64,000 nucleotides of DNA from Lactiplantibacillus brownii (GCF_031085375.1 NZ_JAVCWF010000001.1:1798001-1862000), one strand, 5' to 3'; shown: positions 40,461 through 49,723, counted from the stretch's first letter. The notes: generated by a model not told the origin, from the sequence alone. A program made the numbers and translations.

Positions 40461-41414
40461 TTATGGTAAATCATTGCCGGCAGCAAAGTAAACATCGTAC
40501 CATTCTTGCCGTGTTAAGGTCACATCCGCCCCCGCAATGCTTTCCGTTAAATGTTGTGGATTCATTGAACCCAAAATAACTTGCATGTGTGCGGGATGCC
40601 GTAAGATCCAAGCGGTCGCGATGGCATTCTTCGTGACACCATATTTATCGGCTAATTTTTGTAATTCTTCATTTAATTTTGGAAACTTAGCGTTATCAAT
40701 AAATGTGCCGGCAAACATGCCATATTGATAAGGTGACCAAGCTTGAATCGTCATATGATGCAACCGTGAATATTCGATGATCTCACCATCGTGATTAATA
40801 CTCCGATCATCTTGCATATTCGTGTGCAAGCCGAAATCGATTGGCCCCGTGTGCATCACACCAAATTGTAATTGGTTGATCATTAATTTTTGACTGACCG
40901 CTGATTGTAGCAAGTCAACTTGCATCGGGTTAAAGTTGGACACCCCGAAGTGGCGAACTTTTCCGCTCGCCTGTAACTCATCGAATGCGGCCGCGACTTC
41001 TGACAAATCCATCAATGGATCAGGCCGGTGCAATAAGAATGAATCCAAGTAATCCACTTGTAGCCGTTGCAAGATGCCGTCAACCGTTTTAAGCAAATGT
41101 TGCTTTGAAAAATCGTAACGTTGACCAAAGACTAAGTCGCCCCGACTACGTTTAGGATCGAGGACAATGCCACCTTTGGATTGAATAAAGAAATCATCGC
41201 GCTTGAGACCCGACTGCTTGAGCGCTGCACCGAACGTTTTTTCTGACTCACCGTTCCCATAAATATCCGCGGCATCAATCATATTGACTCCGTGATCGTG
41301 GACCACATTTAAAACTTTGGCCGCGTCCGTTGTATTCAGACGTACCATTCGCATAATGCCCAAGGCCACCGCCGAAACCCGGTTTTGGGTGTCACCTAAC
41401 TGAACTGTTTTCAT
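40461..41414 (-). CDS. Aldo/keto reductase (YdhF type)
   Basis: 317 residues. Catalytic set DAADIYGNGESE (Asp, Tyr), IQSKGGI (Lys) and FLLHRPDPL (His) is complete. NADPH-dependent reductase of unknown substrate. Transcribed with the MerR gene 65 bases upstream. Confidence 0.92.
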   Translation of the reverse strand: MKTVQLGDTQNRVSAVALGIMRMVRLNTTDAAKVLNVVHDHGVNMIDAADIYGNGESEKTFGAALKQSGLKRDDFFIQSKGGIVLDPKRSRGDLVFGQRYDFSKQHLLKTVDGILQRLQVDYLDSFLLHRPDPLMDLSEVAAAFDELQASGKVRHFGVSNFNPMQVDLLQSAVSQKLMINQLQFGVMHTGPIDFGLHTNMQDDRSINHDGEIIEYSRLHHMTIQAWSPYQYGMFAGTFIDNAKFPKLNEELQKLADKYGVTKNAIATAWILRHPAHMQVILGSMNPQHLTESIAGADVTLTRQEWYDVYFAAGNDLP

Positions 41415-41479
41415 ATCATTAAAACTCCCTTGATTTGTTCACAAGTATAGGTTAGCGCTTAGAGTACCCTCTAAGTCAA

Positions 41480-41941
41480 TTATTTACCCGGAAACTTCTG
41501 GACTTCGTAGGTTTGGACCTCGTTCAATAGTTCATTTAAATTTCGTAGTGGAATCTGATCACAGTCGACTGCCGCTTCACTCCCGGCTTGCTGCGCTTTT
41601 TGATAAGTGGCAATCTTATGATCAACCTTTTGTAAGTTCAGTAACGATTGATGGATCTGCTCTGCGACCGCTTGGCGCTGTTCTTTGAATAATGCCAGTC
41701 GTTCCCCAAGCGTTTGGTCCCCTTCAGCACACCAACTGACAAATTGCCGAATCTCGTCTAACGGCATCCCGGTCTGCTTCAAACACGTAATTAACGCGAG
41801 CGAATCAATCCCAGCACCATCAAATTCCCGTCGACCATGTGCATCCCGTTTTACAAATGGTGTTAACCCCACTTTATCGTAATAGCGCAATGTGTATGGC
41901 GAAATTCCAGTTAACTTTGCTACTGCCCCAATTGAATACAT
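41480..41941 (-). CDS. MerR-family transcriptional regulator
   Basis: 153 residues from the ATG at 41941 (MYSIGAVAKLTGISPYTLRYYDKVGL, SD AGGGGG). Winged HTH at residues 1-70, coiled coil at about 80-120. Single Cys residues in LITCLK and SWCAEG may sense aldehydes, as in AdhR-type regulators. Likely controls the adjacent reductase. Confidence 0.88.
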   Translation of the reverse strand: MYSIGAVAKLTGISPYTLRYYDKVGLTPFVKRDAHGRREFDGAGIDSLALITCLKQTGMPLDEIRQFVSWCAEGDQTLGERLALFKEQRQAVAEQIHQSLLNLQKVDHKIATYQKAQQAGSEAAVDCDQIPLRNLNELLNEVQTYEVQKFPGK

Positions 41942-42006
41942 GTTGATTGCCCCCTTTAGAGCCAAAAAAGCCACGCACTAGGTGCATGGCTTCAAAATTT
42001 TCAACT

Positions 42007-42525
42007 TTACTTATCTGCTGGCTCGTCATCAGCAGAATCAGCTGCACTCGTCGCACTAGTTGCCGCTTCAGAATCTGCACTGGTTGCTGAATCATTGTCA
42101 GCGGAATCAGTTTCAGCTTTAAAAGCTGCCGAACTGTCGATGACGATATCATCACTATCATCCGCGTCGTCATCGTCACCTTCAGCTTCAACTCGTGCTA
42201 GTTCGGAACGCAAACTATCTGTGGCTTGGTCCAAACTAGAACTAAAGCCCTCGCCGTCTTCCGACTTAGCCGTCTGGTATTGATCCGCAAAGTCAGCCAC
42301 TTTGCTCTTCGCATCAGCGAATTGTTTGCCTGCTTCTTCTTTAAAGTCTTCAGCGGCATCATTAGCGTAAAACGCATAATCAATGGCCCGGTCTTTAAAG
42401 TCAGCCAACCCTTGTTGTGCTTTAGCTTTTAATTCAGCTTTCTTGTCATCGTCCATTTTCATGGCTACCGTGACAATGGCGGCGCCACCTACAACTAAAC
42501 CAAATAAGAATCCTTTTTTCGACAT
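42007..42525 (-). CDS. YtxH-domain protein with acidic low-complexity tail
   Basis: 172 residues. One N-terminal membrane segment (FLFGLVVGGAAIVTVAM), an amphipathic helical middle, and a disordered tail of Asp, Ser, Ala and Thr from about residue 115. YtxH proteins occur in envelope-stress operons. Downstream of the DUF948 gene, two bases between stop and start. Confidence 0.85.
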   Translation of the reverse strand: MSKKGFLFGLVVGGAAIVTVAMKMDDDKKAELKAKAQQGLADFKDRAIDYAFYANDAAEDFKEEAGKQFADAKSKVADFADQYQTAKSEDGEGFSSSLDQATDSLRSELARVEAEGDDDDADDSDDIVIDSSAAFKAETDSADNDSATSADSEAATSATSAADSADDEPADK

Positions 42526-42527
42526 AA

Positions 42528-42944
42528 TTAAGACTCCTCGCTATTATTTTTTGAGCGGCGGTTTCGGTAAACATCGAAGGCAGCTTTGCCAACCTTGGAA
42601 GCACTTGAAAACTTACTCCGCTTTTCGTTCGTCTTGCCAACTTTGGCAGTCAACTCACGGGTCGCCGCATTTAAATCAGAAACGCTTTGTCCCAAGTCAC
42701 CCATTGCTTTGAACGCTGGGTCAATGGTGGCAACTTTACCATTCACATCTTTTAACAGTTCATTAGCGTTCGACATGATTTTTTCAGTCTCATGAGACAA
42801 GGCATCCACATCATCCGTGATTGAACTCAAGCTTCGGTTGACTTCACCCATCGTTCTAGTCATCCGCACTAAGAAAATCCCAATAAAGCAAACGAGCAAT
42901 AAGAATGCTACAGCGGCAATGATTCCCGCAATATGTGTAATCAT
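42528..42944 (-). CDS. DUF948 membrane protein
   Basis: 138 residues from the ATG at 42944 (GGAGG ten bases upstream). N-terminal helix IAGIIAAVAFLLLVCFIGIFLV, then a long coiled coil. Usually paired with YtxH proteins, as here. Confidence 0.88.
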   Translation of the reverse strand: MITHIAGIIAAVAFLLLVCFIGIFLVRMTRTMGEVNRSLSSITDDVDALSHETEKIMSNANELLKDVNGKVATIDPAFKAMGDLGQSVSDLNAATRELTAKVGKTNEKRSKFSSASKVGKAAFDVYRNRRSKNNSEES

Positions 42945-43196
42945 CTTAAAAATTCCTCCTTCAACAGCCAATACATTAGAATAAGCATAGCATTGTCATA
43001 AAAATACTGCAATGAAAAAAGTGCTTACATCCTGATGAGATTAGTCACCAACTTATAGCGGTTACATGACTGAGAGGTCGGCGCTTAGTCCCCTCTCTAA
43101 AAATCGCCACTTTTAGCCCAACCGGCTAATTCAACTTGGTTCGACCATCAAAGTCTGCTAAACTAAATCTCAGACAACTTTAACGAGGGTGAAAAC

Positions 43197-44081
43197 ATGT
43201 TCTTTCCATTAACTATCGGTGCGGTTGAAACACCGAAACAAGTGTCGGTCTGGATGAAATTAGCCGCCAAGATTGACTGGCAACAGATTGTTCTCAACAT
43301 CGGCGGTAAAATTATCGAAATTGTCCTATTTAGTCTCCTATTTTGGCTGATTGATCGTATTGGTAAACATCTTATCCATCACGTTTTTATTACCAATGCC
43401 AATACAAACGACACCGCTTCTAATCGGATCTCGACGATTTTTACGTTATTATTCAATATCTTCACTTATATCATTATCTTTTTTTGGCTTTACGCCATTT
43501 TATCGGTATTAGGTGTCCCAGTGGGCACTTTAATTGCCAGTGCTGGGATCTTCAGTGTGGCTTTAGGCTTAGGTGCTCAAGGCTTTGTCAGTGATATTGT
43601 GACTGGTTTTTTCATTCTATTAGAAGACCAATTCGACGTTGGCGACTACGTTAAGATTGAAACCATTGAAGGCACCGTTTCAGCCATGGGACTACGTACG
43701 ACGCAGATTACCAGTGCCGATGGGACCTTAAATTTTGTTCCTAACCGTAAGATCCTGATCATCAGCAATCAGTCCCGCAACGATATGCGCGTCCTAATCG
43801 ATCTACACATCACTGCCAGCACGACGACGACCGAATTGACTAAAGCCATCGAAGCCACCAACAAAAAGCTCGTTCCTAATTATCCTGATATCATTGGTCA
43901 ACCTGATATTCAAGGGGTCACCACACAAACGGATGGCACACTCGTATTTCGAGTGCAATTTTACGTCAAAAACGGGATGCAATTCGCGATTCAGCGTGAC
44001 TTTTTGGCTGCCTATCTCGCCGCCGCTAAAGCAGCTGGGATTCAATTACCTTCCCTATCGTTGTACCGTCCACGCTCATAA
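43197..44081 (+). CDS. Small-conductance mechanosensitive channel, MscS family
   Basis: 294 residues. Three membrane segments; the pore helix carries ASAGIFSVALGLGAQGFVSD with the Gly/Ala packing of TM3. FVPNRKI and NQSRND mark the beta domain. Releases solutes on hypo-osmotic shock. Confidence 0.93.
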   Translation: MFFPLTIGAVETPKQVSVWMKLAAKIDWQQIVLNIGGKIIEIVLFSLLFWLIDRIGKHLIHHVFITNANTNDTASNRISTIFTLLFNIFTYIIIFFWLYAILSVLGVPVGTLIASAGIFSVALGLGAQGFVSDIVTGFFILLEDQFDVGDYVKIETIEGTVSAMGLRTTQITSADGTLNFVPNRKILIISNQSRNDMRVLIDLHITASTTTTELTKAIEATNKKLVPNYPDIIGQPDIQGVTTQTDGTLVFRVQFYVKNGMQFAIQRDFLAAYLAAAKAAGIQLPSLSLYRPRS

Positions 44082-44125
44082 AAAACTTACTTGTGTTGAG
44101 CTAATTCAAAACTAAAACTTTTTCA

Positions 44126-44178
44126 TGATAATCACAAAGGAGCTTGGCACAAAATCCAAGCTCCTTTGTGATTTTTGA
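44126..44178. terminator. Bidirectional terminator mscS-like / yolD-like
   Basis: 18-bp perfect stem (44130-44147 with 44156-44173) then T run. Confidence 0.9.
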
Positions 44179-44181
44179 TCA

Positions 44182-44212
44182 TTATAGCCGAAACGTGTCA
44201 CAAATTTTTGTG
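44182..44212 (+). repeat. Structured repeat, minimal copy C
   Basis: ATAGCCGAAACGTG at 44184-44197, then only a short hairpin GTCACAAA / TTTGTGAC. The inner blocks of copies A and B are absent. Confidence 0.6.
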
Positions 44213-44224
44213 ACTCGATTTCAA

Positions 44225-44659
44225 TTAGGCCTGAGCGGCTTTTATCCAACGAATGTTGGCAATCGCAATCTGATCCTGATCTTGTAGGAAAACAACGCCT
44301 CGATCCCAATCAACTCGCACCAACGATGCTGTTGTGGTTTGATAAAGCCCGACGGTATCGTTAAAGTAGTTAAGTTGCACGCACAACTGCTGCCGTCCTT
44401 GACATTGTTGAAGCTGAGCCGTCACCTTGGCAACCTGCGCGGCATCCGGATACTGCTTGTGTGCATAGATTGCTGCCCGTTTATCGATTAATTCTTGATA
44501 GCCCGTTAAGGCTGCAAACGGGGCAAACTGTGCTGCTCGGTCCTCCCGATTCATTCGTAGATGTGCTTTGGGATTTGGCTGTGGTCGAAACATGATATCC
44601 CGATACATAGACGTGTCATTAAACAGACCCGCTTCAATTTTAGTCTTTGGTTCAGTCAT
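44225..44659 (-). CDS. YolD-like protein
   Basis: 144 residues. REDRAAQFAPFAALTGYQELI is the YolD signature. YolD genes pair with Y-family polymerases; here its ATG touches the polymerase stop. Function unknown, perhaps a polymerase partner. Confidence 0.85.
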   Translation of the reverse strand: MTEPKTKIEAGLFNDTSMYRDIMFRPQPNPKAHLRMNREDRAAQFAPFAALTGYQELIDKRAAIYAHKQYPDAAQVAKVTAQLQQCQGRQQLCVQLNYFNDTVGLYQTTTASLVRVDWDRGVVFLQDQDQIAIANIRWIKAAQA

Positions 44660-46179
44660 CAGGCCCGGTGTCCTCCAATCTGTGCGTTGCGTTCAATCGT
44701 CGTTGATCCGGTTGCTAAATCTGCCAGCCGGAGGACGACGTTTTTATTGCCAGAAGTTGCCTGCAATTTTAAAATGGTTTCTTGTAACTTACGATCCCGT
44801 TCACGCCGGCGATGTGCTTGGCGATCCCGGTGAACAGTTTGTTGTAAATCCTCAAATAAACTGGTCTGTTCATAGTGAGGCACTTGGGCGGCTTGCTGTT
44901 CATCAACGAGATGATTTGCCATGACTGTCACCCGCCGGATCAATAATTGTCGCCCCACCGTCCGCTGATAAAGTTGACGGTAAGCGTCCTGTAGTTCCGT
45001 TGGTGATGAGGTTGCAATTTTCAGTCGGACATTACGGTGCGCCGGCTTAGGGACCTCCCGACCATAATAGTCAGTAGTCAACTTTCCCTGATCATGAACA
45101 GCTGACAGACTCTGCACATCATAATCAATCCGAATCCCAATCTGATCCGTGACCACCCGGCGCTTAACCAGATCTAATGCCAAGTTATCTACCATGCCGC
45201 GTAACACCTGGCGTCCCTGTTCGTATGGATACGGCGTCATCAGAACTTGGCTCGCATAAATGCCATGTTCACTAGCTCGGTATTGCTTGATATCCGCTAA
45301 AGTCGCCGATTCACATCCCCAGGCATGGTCAATTAGTAGTTCTGCATTCTTCCCAAACTCACGGTATAAGACTTCTTCGTTAAATTGATCCGAGAGCGTT
45401 CCTAGTGAACAACGTGCGACGTCGCCCATCGTTTGGAGGCCCAACTTTTCTAAACGCTTGGCGTAGCCCCGGCCCACGCGCCAAAAATCAGTCAGCGGGC
45501 GATGACGCCATAAAAATTGTCGGTACTGCAATTCGTTCATTTGGGCAATTCGCACCCCATCTTCATCAGCCGGAATCTTCTTGGCAACGATATCCATCGC
45601 CACTTTGGCGAGGTATAAATTCGTACCAATTCCCGCCGTCGCCGTAATTCCCGTTGAAGCTTGCACTTCATGGATAATGGTTTTGGCTAATTGATGCGGT
45701 GAAACGTGGTGTTGTACCACGTAATCCGTCACGTCCATCAACACTTCATCAATCGAATAAACATGAATATTTTCTGGTTTAATAAAACGCAAATAAATGC
45801 TGTAAATTTCAGCGCTCTTTTTTAAGTAATCGTGCATTCGCGGTGGCACGACCTTGTAGTCGATCCCCAACCCGGGCATCTTCAGCAACTTCCGCCGGTA
45901 AATAGACTTATAGCGGGCAACCTGCGCATAAGACGAGTGTTTGGCGCGCTCTCGGTTCAATTGTAAGACGCGTTGTTCGACCTCAAACAGCCGTGGTCGA
46001 CCGGGTACTCCGAATTGTTTCAGCGCTGGCGAAACAGCTAAACAAATCGTTTTATCCGTTCGTGAAAGATCGGCCACCACCAGATTAGCGTTCAGCGGAT
46101 CTAAATGATGTGCCACACACTCACACGAGGCGTAAAACGACTTTAAATCAATGGCCATATAAATTCGATCTGTTGCCAA
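44659..46179 (-). CDS. Y-family DNA polymerase (UvrX/ImpB-MucB-SamB type)
   Basis: About 506 residues. Catalytic residues are in AIDLKSFYASCE and VYSIDEVLMDVT (SIDE); GIGTNLYLAKVAMD and the little-finger domain follow. Start is likely the TTG at 46179, eight bases after GGAGG, since the ATG at 46194 overlaps that SD. Error-prone lesion bypass; UvrX-type members are often on mobile DNA. A LexA-type box and -10 lie directly upstream, so it is SOS-controlled. Confidence 0.9.
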   Translation of the reverse strand: MATDRIYMAIDLKSFYASCECVAHHLDPLNANLVVADLSRTDKTICLAVSPALKQFGVPGRPRLFEVEQRVLQLNRERAKHSSYAQVARYKSIYRRKLLKMPGLGIDYKVVPPRMHDYLKKSAEIYSIYLRFIKPENIHVYSIDEVLMDVTDYVVQHHVSPHQLAKTIIHEVQASTGITATAGIGTNLYLAKVAMDIVAKKIPADEDGVRIAQMNELQYRQFLWRHRPLTDFWRVGRGYAKRLEKLGLQTMGDVARCSLGTLSDQFNEEVLYREFGKNAELLIDHAWGCESATLADIKQYRASEHGIYASQVLMTPYPYEQGRQVLRGMVDNLALDLVKRRVVTDQIGIRIDYDVQSLSAVHDQGKLTTDYYGREVPKPAHRNVRLKIATSSPTELQDAYRQLYQRTVGRQLLIRRVTVMANHLVDEQQAAQVPHYEQTSLFEDLQQTVHRDRQAHRRRERDRKLQETILKLQATSGNKNVVLRLADLATGSTTIERNAQIGGHRA

Positions 46180-46197
46180 GAGCTCCACCTCCATTCA

Positions 46198-46209
46198 GAA
46201 CATTTGTTC
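46198..46209. promoter_or_regulatory. LexA/DinR-type SOS box
   Basis: GAACATTTGTTC is a perfect GAAC-N4-GTTC palindrome, 7 bases downstream of the -10. Confidence 0.85.
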
Positions 46210-46216
46210 CCCAATT

Positions 46217-46222
46217 ATTATA
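46217..46222 (-). promoter_or_regulatory. -10 element of the Y-polymerase operon
   Basis: Consensus TATAAT on the minus strand; no good -35 at 17 bp. Confidence 0.7.
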
Positions 46223-46301
46223 CTTTAATTCGACTTTCAGCGCTAGCCCTATCCCCCTTAAATCATCAAAAAATAACGGTCTGTCATTAGATCCAAACTA
46301 A

Positions 46302-46399
46302 AAGAGACCAGTTTGGGCCAAAAGTCAGTTTATTTCGCTTAACGTGGCATCACGTTAACGCTCGCAAACTAATCGCCTTTGGTCACACACTTGTCTCTT
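46302..46399. repeat. 98-base composite palindrome
   Basis: Outer arms about 23 nt with several mismatches (AAGAGAC / GTCTCTT ends, 46302-46308 and 46393-46399). Inner perfect arms TTAACGTG / CACGTTAA (46339-46346, 46351-46358). May end LysR transcription; only four T follow. Confidence 0.65.
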
Positions 46400-46418
46400 G
46401 CATATATGTGAATTTCAC

Positions 46419-47327
46419 TCACTGATAAAACTCATTTTCACGAATTAATTTTGTAAACTCATGCAAAAAATCTGCCGTCTTTTTTCCTGGTAACTTGGGA
46501 CTCAATAACCCGTATGGAACCTCAATTGTCGTTTTCAATGGCACCGTTACTAGGTTGGGGTGGATATTCCGCCATGGGGTTAGTGAAACCATGGCGATAT
46601 TTTCTTCAACAGTCTCGTTAAAAGTGTTGATGTCATAACGTCCCTTAGTGTCAATCGGCTGAATACTTGGGGTAACGGCTAACATTTGATGACGTAACTG
46701 ATCATTCTTCTCGCTAATCCCCTTAGGCACCATCAAAATCTTTTGATGAGCTAAGTCATTAAAAGCAATTTCATCCAACTGGGCCAACGGATTATCACTA
46801 CGAACGGCAATTCCAAAGCGGTACGTTCCCAACTTGATGGCACTAAATGATTGCTTCAGCGTTGCATTGTCGAACGTGCCAACAATCACATCACTACTCC
46901 GCCCTAGCATGGCATACTCGCGGTTGCTTGAATTTAAATCTTCCTGTAATTGGGCCAATCGAATTTGAAATTTAGGCATTTTTGGTGCAATTCTCTTCCA
47001 TAGCGACATGAAAGGATCTGCCGGATGCAGTAAAGAAGTTCCCAATTTGATAATTCTTTTATCGTCAGAACGAACTTGCCGGGTTTCTTCAACGGCTGTA
47101 TTCAGTAAATCTAGTATTTGCCGCACATATGGCTGAAATTTTTGCCCTTGCGGTGTGAGCTTAACACCGGCAGTAGTTCGAACAAAAAGTTTGAGATTGA
47201 GTTCAGTTTCTAACCGGTTAATTTGTTTCATCACAGCAGTCCCTGAGATAAAACTCTGTTCACCGGCTTTTGTAAAACTGCCATACTCGCTAACTCGTAA
47301 AAAAGTTTGCAATTGATTAATATCCAT
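46419..47327 (-). CDS. LysR-family transcriptional regulator
   Basis: 302 residues from the ATG at 47327 (MDINQLQTFLRVSEYGSFTKAGE, AGAGG upstream). HTH at residues 1-60, effector domain after 90. Divergent from the small membrane protein and SDR genes, which it probably controls through the palindrome at 47360. Confidence 0.9.
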   Translation of the reverse strand: MDINQLQTFLRVSEYGSFTKAGEQSFISGTAVMKQINRLETELNLKLFVRTTAGVKLTPQGQKFQPYVRQILDLLNTAVEETRQVRSDDKRIIKLGTSLLHPADPFMSLWKRIAPKMPKFQIRLAQLQEDLNSSNREYAMLGRSSDVIVGTFDNATLKQSFSAIKLGTYRFGIAVRSDNPLAQLDEIAFNDLAHQKILMVPKGISEKNDQLRHQMLAVTPSIQPIDTKGRYDINTFNETVEENIAMVSLTPWRNIHPNLVTVPLKTTIEVPYGLLSPKLPGKKTADFLHEFTKLIRENEFYQ

Positions 47328-47359
47328 AAAATCGCCTCTCATTTAAGTATGAACCAATA

Positions 47360-47380
47360 GTTAGTAGTGAGTGAACTAAC
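47360..47380. promoter_or_regulatory. Probable LysR operator
   Basis: GTTAGT-N9-ACTAAC, a T-N11-A type palindrome, ending seven bases before the -35 of the rightward promoter. Confidence 0.7.
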
Positions 47381-47386
47381 AGATTC

Positions 47387-47415
47387 TTCTCATAACCGCC
47401 ATCTCCCACTATACT
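47387..47415 (+). promoter_or_regulatory. Promoter of the rightward SDR operon
   Basis: TTCTCA, 17-bp spacer, TATACT (47410-47415). The weak -35 fits an activated promoter. Confidence 0.6.
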
Positions 47416-47461
47416 AGTCCTTGTACTCAAGGCACACAAGAATATGAAACGAGGTTTATAA

Positions 47462-47923
47462 ATGAACAAAAGGTTAATAAGAGCACTTTTAGGACTCGCC
47501 ATCACCATCCTTGGATTAGTCATCATGATATTTGCCACTCAATATCAACCAGCAACGACTAGTTCATCGAAACCAGCGTCAAACTCATCAGTAATGGTTA
47601 ATTCTAAGCAAACGCCAAAGCCGGATTCACATTTAGAACGCAAGCAGTCAAGTAACCCTCCTTTAACTGATCAAGATGTCATCGGCGTCTGGATTAATCA
47701 TCATAATAAGTCTCTTCACCAAAAGATTACCTTTTTCGCCAATCACAAGTGGCAGGAAAATCAACAGCATGTGACTAATATTTATTCCGGTACTTGGAAA
47801 ATCACGACTCATAATGAAATTTCATTAGCTCCCTATGGTGAAAAGATCCGCCTTTACGGAACCGATTTTAAGACAATGACCGTTCTAAATTATAACCACC
47901 GCTTAGATAAACAGCATGATTAA
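47462..47923 (+). CDS. Hypothetical membrane-anchored extracellular protein
   Basis: 153 residues, not recognised. One N-terminal helix (LLGLAITILGLVIMIFATQ) without a lipobox Cys, a Ser/Thr/Lys/Gln linker, then a domain from about 70 (VIGVWINHH, GTWKITTHNEI) resembling small beta-rich lipocalin-like folds. First gene of the LysR-divergent string. Confidence 0.7.
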   Translation: MNKRLIRALLGLAITILGLVIMIFATQYQPATTSSSKPASNSSVMVNSKQTPKPDSHLERKQSSNPPLTDQDVIGVWINHHNKSLHQKITFFANHKWQENQQHVTNIYSGTWKITTHNEISLAPYGEKIRLYGTDFKTMTVLNYNHRLDKQHD

Positions 47924-47977
47924 ATTGAATCCAATTGAATCATTAATCTTAGTATTTTAAAGAAAGAAGTCAACACA

Positions 47978-48616
47978 ATGAAAAAAGTTATTTTATTAGG
48001 GGCGACCAGTAATATTTCAAAGGCCCTAATTCCACTGCTACTCAAACAAGATACGATTGACTTAACGCTATTTGCACGTCAGGCCAGTCACCGATTAGCT
48101 GAATACAGTAAGCATCCACGAGTAACCCTCATCGACGGCAATTGGAACCACTACGACGACTTACTTTCAGCAATTGCCGGCCAAGATATCGTCTATTTAG
48201 CGACTGGTCACTTTACAACCGCGAATCAAAACGTTGTTGCAGCGATGAAGCAAGACCAAGTCAATCGGCTTATCGTTGCTGGTGGATTAGGAATTTATGA
48301 TGAAGTTGCTGGAAAGTTCGGGGCTTGGAACGCACGCATGATGGGCGACTACACGGAAATCAAGCGAGCCGCTTCCGTGATTGATGATAGCAGTCTTGAC
48401 TATACCTTTCTACGTATGGCGTGGTTATATAATGACGATCAACACGTTGACTACCACGTCATTCCACAAGGGACGCCATTTAAAGACACTCAAGTCACAC
48501 GTCAAGCAGTTGCACAACTCATCAATACCATCATTCAAAATCCACAACGCTACCAACGAACTAGTATCGGCGTAGCAGAACCTAACACCGCTTGGGATAA
48601 ACCAGCTTTTTATTAG
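47978..48616 (+). CDS. NAD(P)-binding SDR protein (NmrA-like)
   Basis: 212 residues. MKKVILLGATSNISKAL is an atypical GxxGxxxx nucleotide motif. YLATGH, VNRLIVAGGLGIYDE and YTFLRMAW follow the atypical SDR-5 pattern; no YxxxK pair is evident. Probably an NADPH sensor or reductase. Confidence 0.85.
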   Translation: MKKVILLGATSNISKALIPLLLKQDTIDLTLFARQASHRLAEYSKHPRVTLIDGNWNHYDDLLSAIAGQDIVYLATGHFTTANQNVVAAMKQDQVNRLIVAGGLGIYDEVAGKFGAWNARMMGDYTEIKRAASVIDDSSLDYTFLRMAWLYNDDQHVDYHVIPQGTPFKDTQVTRQAVAQLINTIIQNPQRYQRTSIGVAEPNTAWDKPAFY

Positions 48617-48628
48617 GAGGTACCAACT

Positions 48629-48982
48629 ATGTACACCATCAAAATTACGATCAATAACCAAATATTTACGGCTAATTTTATCGAAAACGCCACAACCAAA
48701 ACACTATTGTCAAAAATGCCATTTGAACTACCCATGTTAAACCTGTATTCACGAGAATTGACGTATCGTTTCAAACAAGGCTTACCCGCTGACGAAGCAC
48801 AGACGTCAAGTTACGTTGTGGGCGATATCGCTTACTGGACACCCCGTCACAGTTTCGTCATTTTTTACAAACAAACGGGCGAAGTCATCAGTAATTTACA
48901 AAAAGTTGGTCATATTAACAGTGGTGACTTAACCCCATTACGATCAGCGGGCGACACACTAATGAAATTCGAAAGGATCTAG
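48629..48982 (+). CDS. Cyclophilin-like fold protein
   Basis: 117 residues. IKITINNQIFTANFIENAT, VVGDIAYWTPRHSFVIFY and KVGHINSGD match the cyclophilin_like family, which is not known to be a proline isomerase. AGGAGG precedes the ATG; between two SDR genes. Confidence 0.82.
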   Translation: MYTIKITINNQIFTANFIENATTKTLLSKMPFELPMLNLYSRELTYRFKQGLPADEAQTSSYVVGDIAYWTPRHSFVIFYKQTGEVISNLQKVGHINSGDLTPLRSAGDTLMKFERI

Positions 48983-49066
48983 ATTAGCGGACCCTCAATA
49001 TTAATATACTGATGATTGACCGCATAACCGGTATTAAAAAATTAATTAAATTTAGGAAGTGTCGTT

Positions 49067-49723
49067 ATGAAAAATATCTTAATTTTAGGCGCCAATGGCC
49101 GCATTGCTAGAATCGTTGAACACCGATTACTAAACGAAAGTGACGTAAAGCTAACCTTAGTTTTGAGAAACGCTAGTCGCTTAGCCATCGCCATACCAGC
49201 GCGTGAAAAGCTCATCGAGGGTGACGTGAATGATTTAAAACTATTAGATGTTGCAATGTCCAATCAAGACGTTGTATACGTCAACTTAGCCGGTAACATG
49301 GAACTGGCAGCAAGGTCCATCACCAAGATGATGAACAAGCATGCCATTAAGCAACTGATCTGGATTACTGGATCTGGGCTATATCACGAAACGCCTGGTC
49401 CTTTTGGTTCTTGGGTAGAAAAAGTTGTCGGCCACGCTGCTAAAAACGATACACGTCGGGCCGCTAAAGTGATCGAAGAATCAGAATTGCAATATACTAT
49501 TATCCGAGCGGCTTATATGACGGATGAGTCAAACATCGACTACGACTTGACCCAAAAAGGTGAACTTTTCAAGGGAACCATGGTCTCACGCGCAAGTATT
49601 GCAGATCTCATCTTAAAAATAATTTTCACGCCTAAACAGTATGTCCGAGCCAGTTTAGGAATTTCAAAACCGGGTACTGACAACCTGTTGCCCCAAATAA
49701 AGATTATGGCCAAGACTCAATAA
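49067..49723 (+). CDS. NAD(P)-binding SDR protein (NmrA-like), second
   Basis: 218 residues. MKNILILGANGRIARIVEH nucleotide motif. Related to but clearly diverged from the protein at 47978. Ends with a strong terminator. Confidence 0.85.
   Translation: MKNILILGANGRIARIVEHRLLNESDVKLTLVLRNASRLAIAIPAREKLIEGDVNDLKLLDVAMSNQDVVYVNLAGNMELAARSITKMMNKHAIKQLIWITGSGLYHETPGPFGSWVEKVVGHAAKNDTRRAAKVIEESELQYTIIRAAYMTDESNIDYDLTQKGELFKGTMVSRASIADLILKIIFTPKQYVRASLGISKPGTDNLLPQIKIMAKTQ

Noticed and set aside
42095..42432. Serine-rich frames opposite the YtxH-type gene
   Set aside because: Mirror image of the Asp/Ser/Ala codon repeats on the coding strand.
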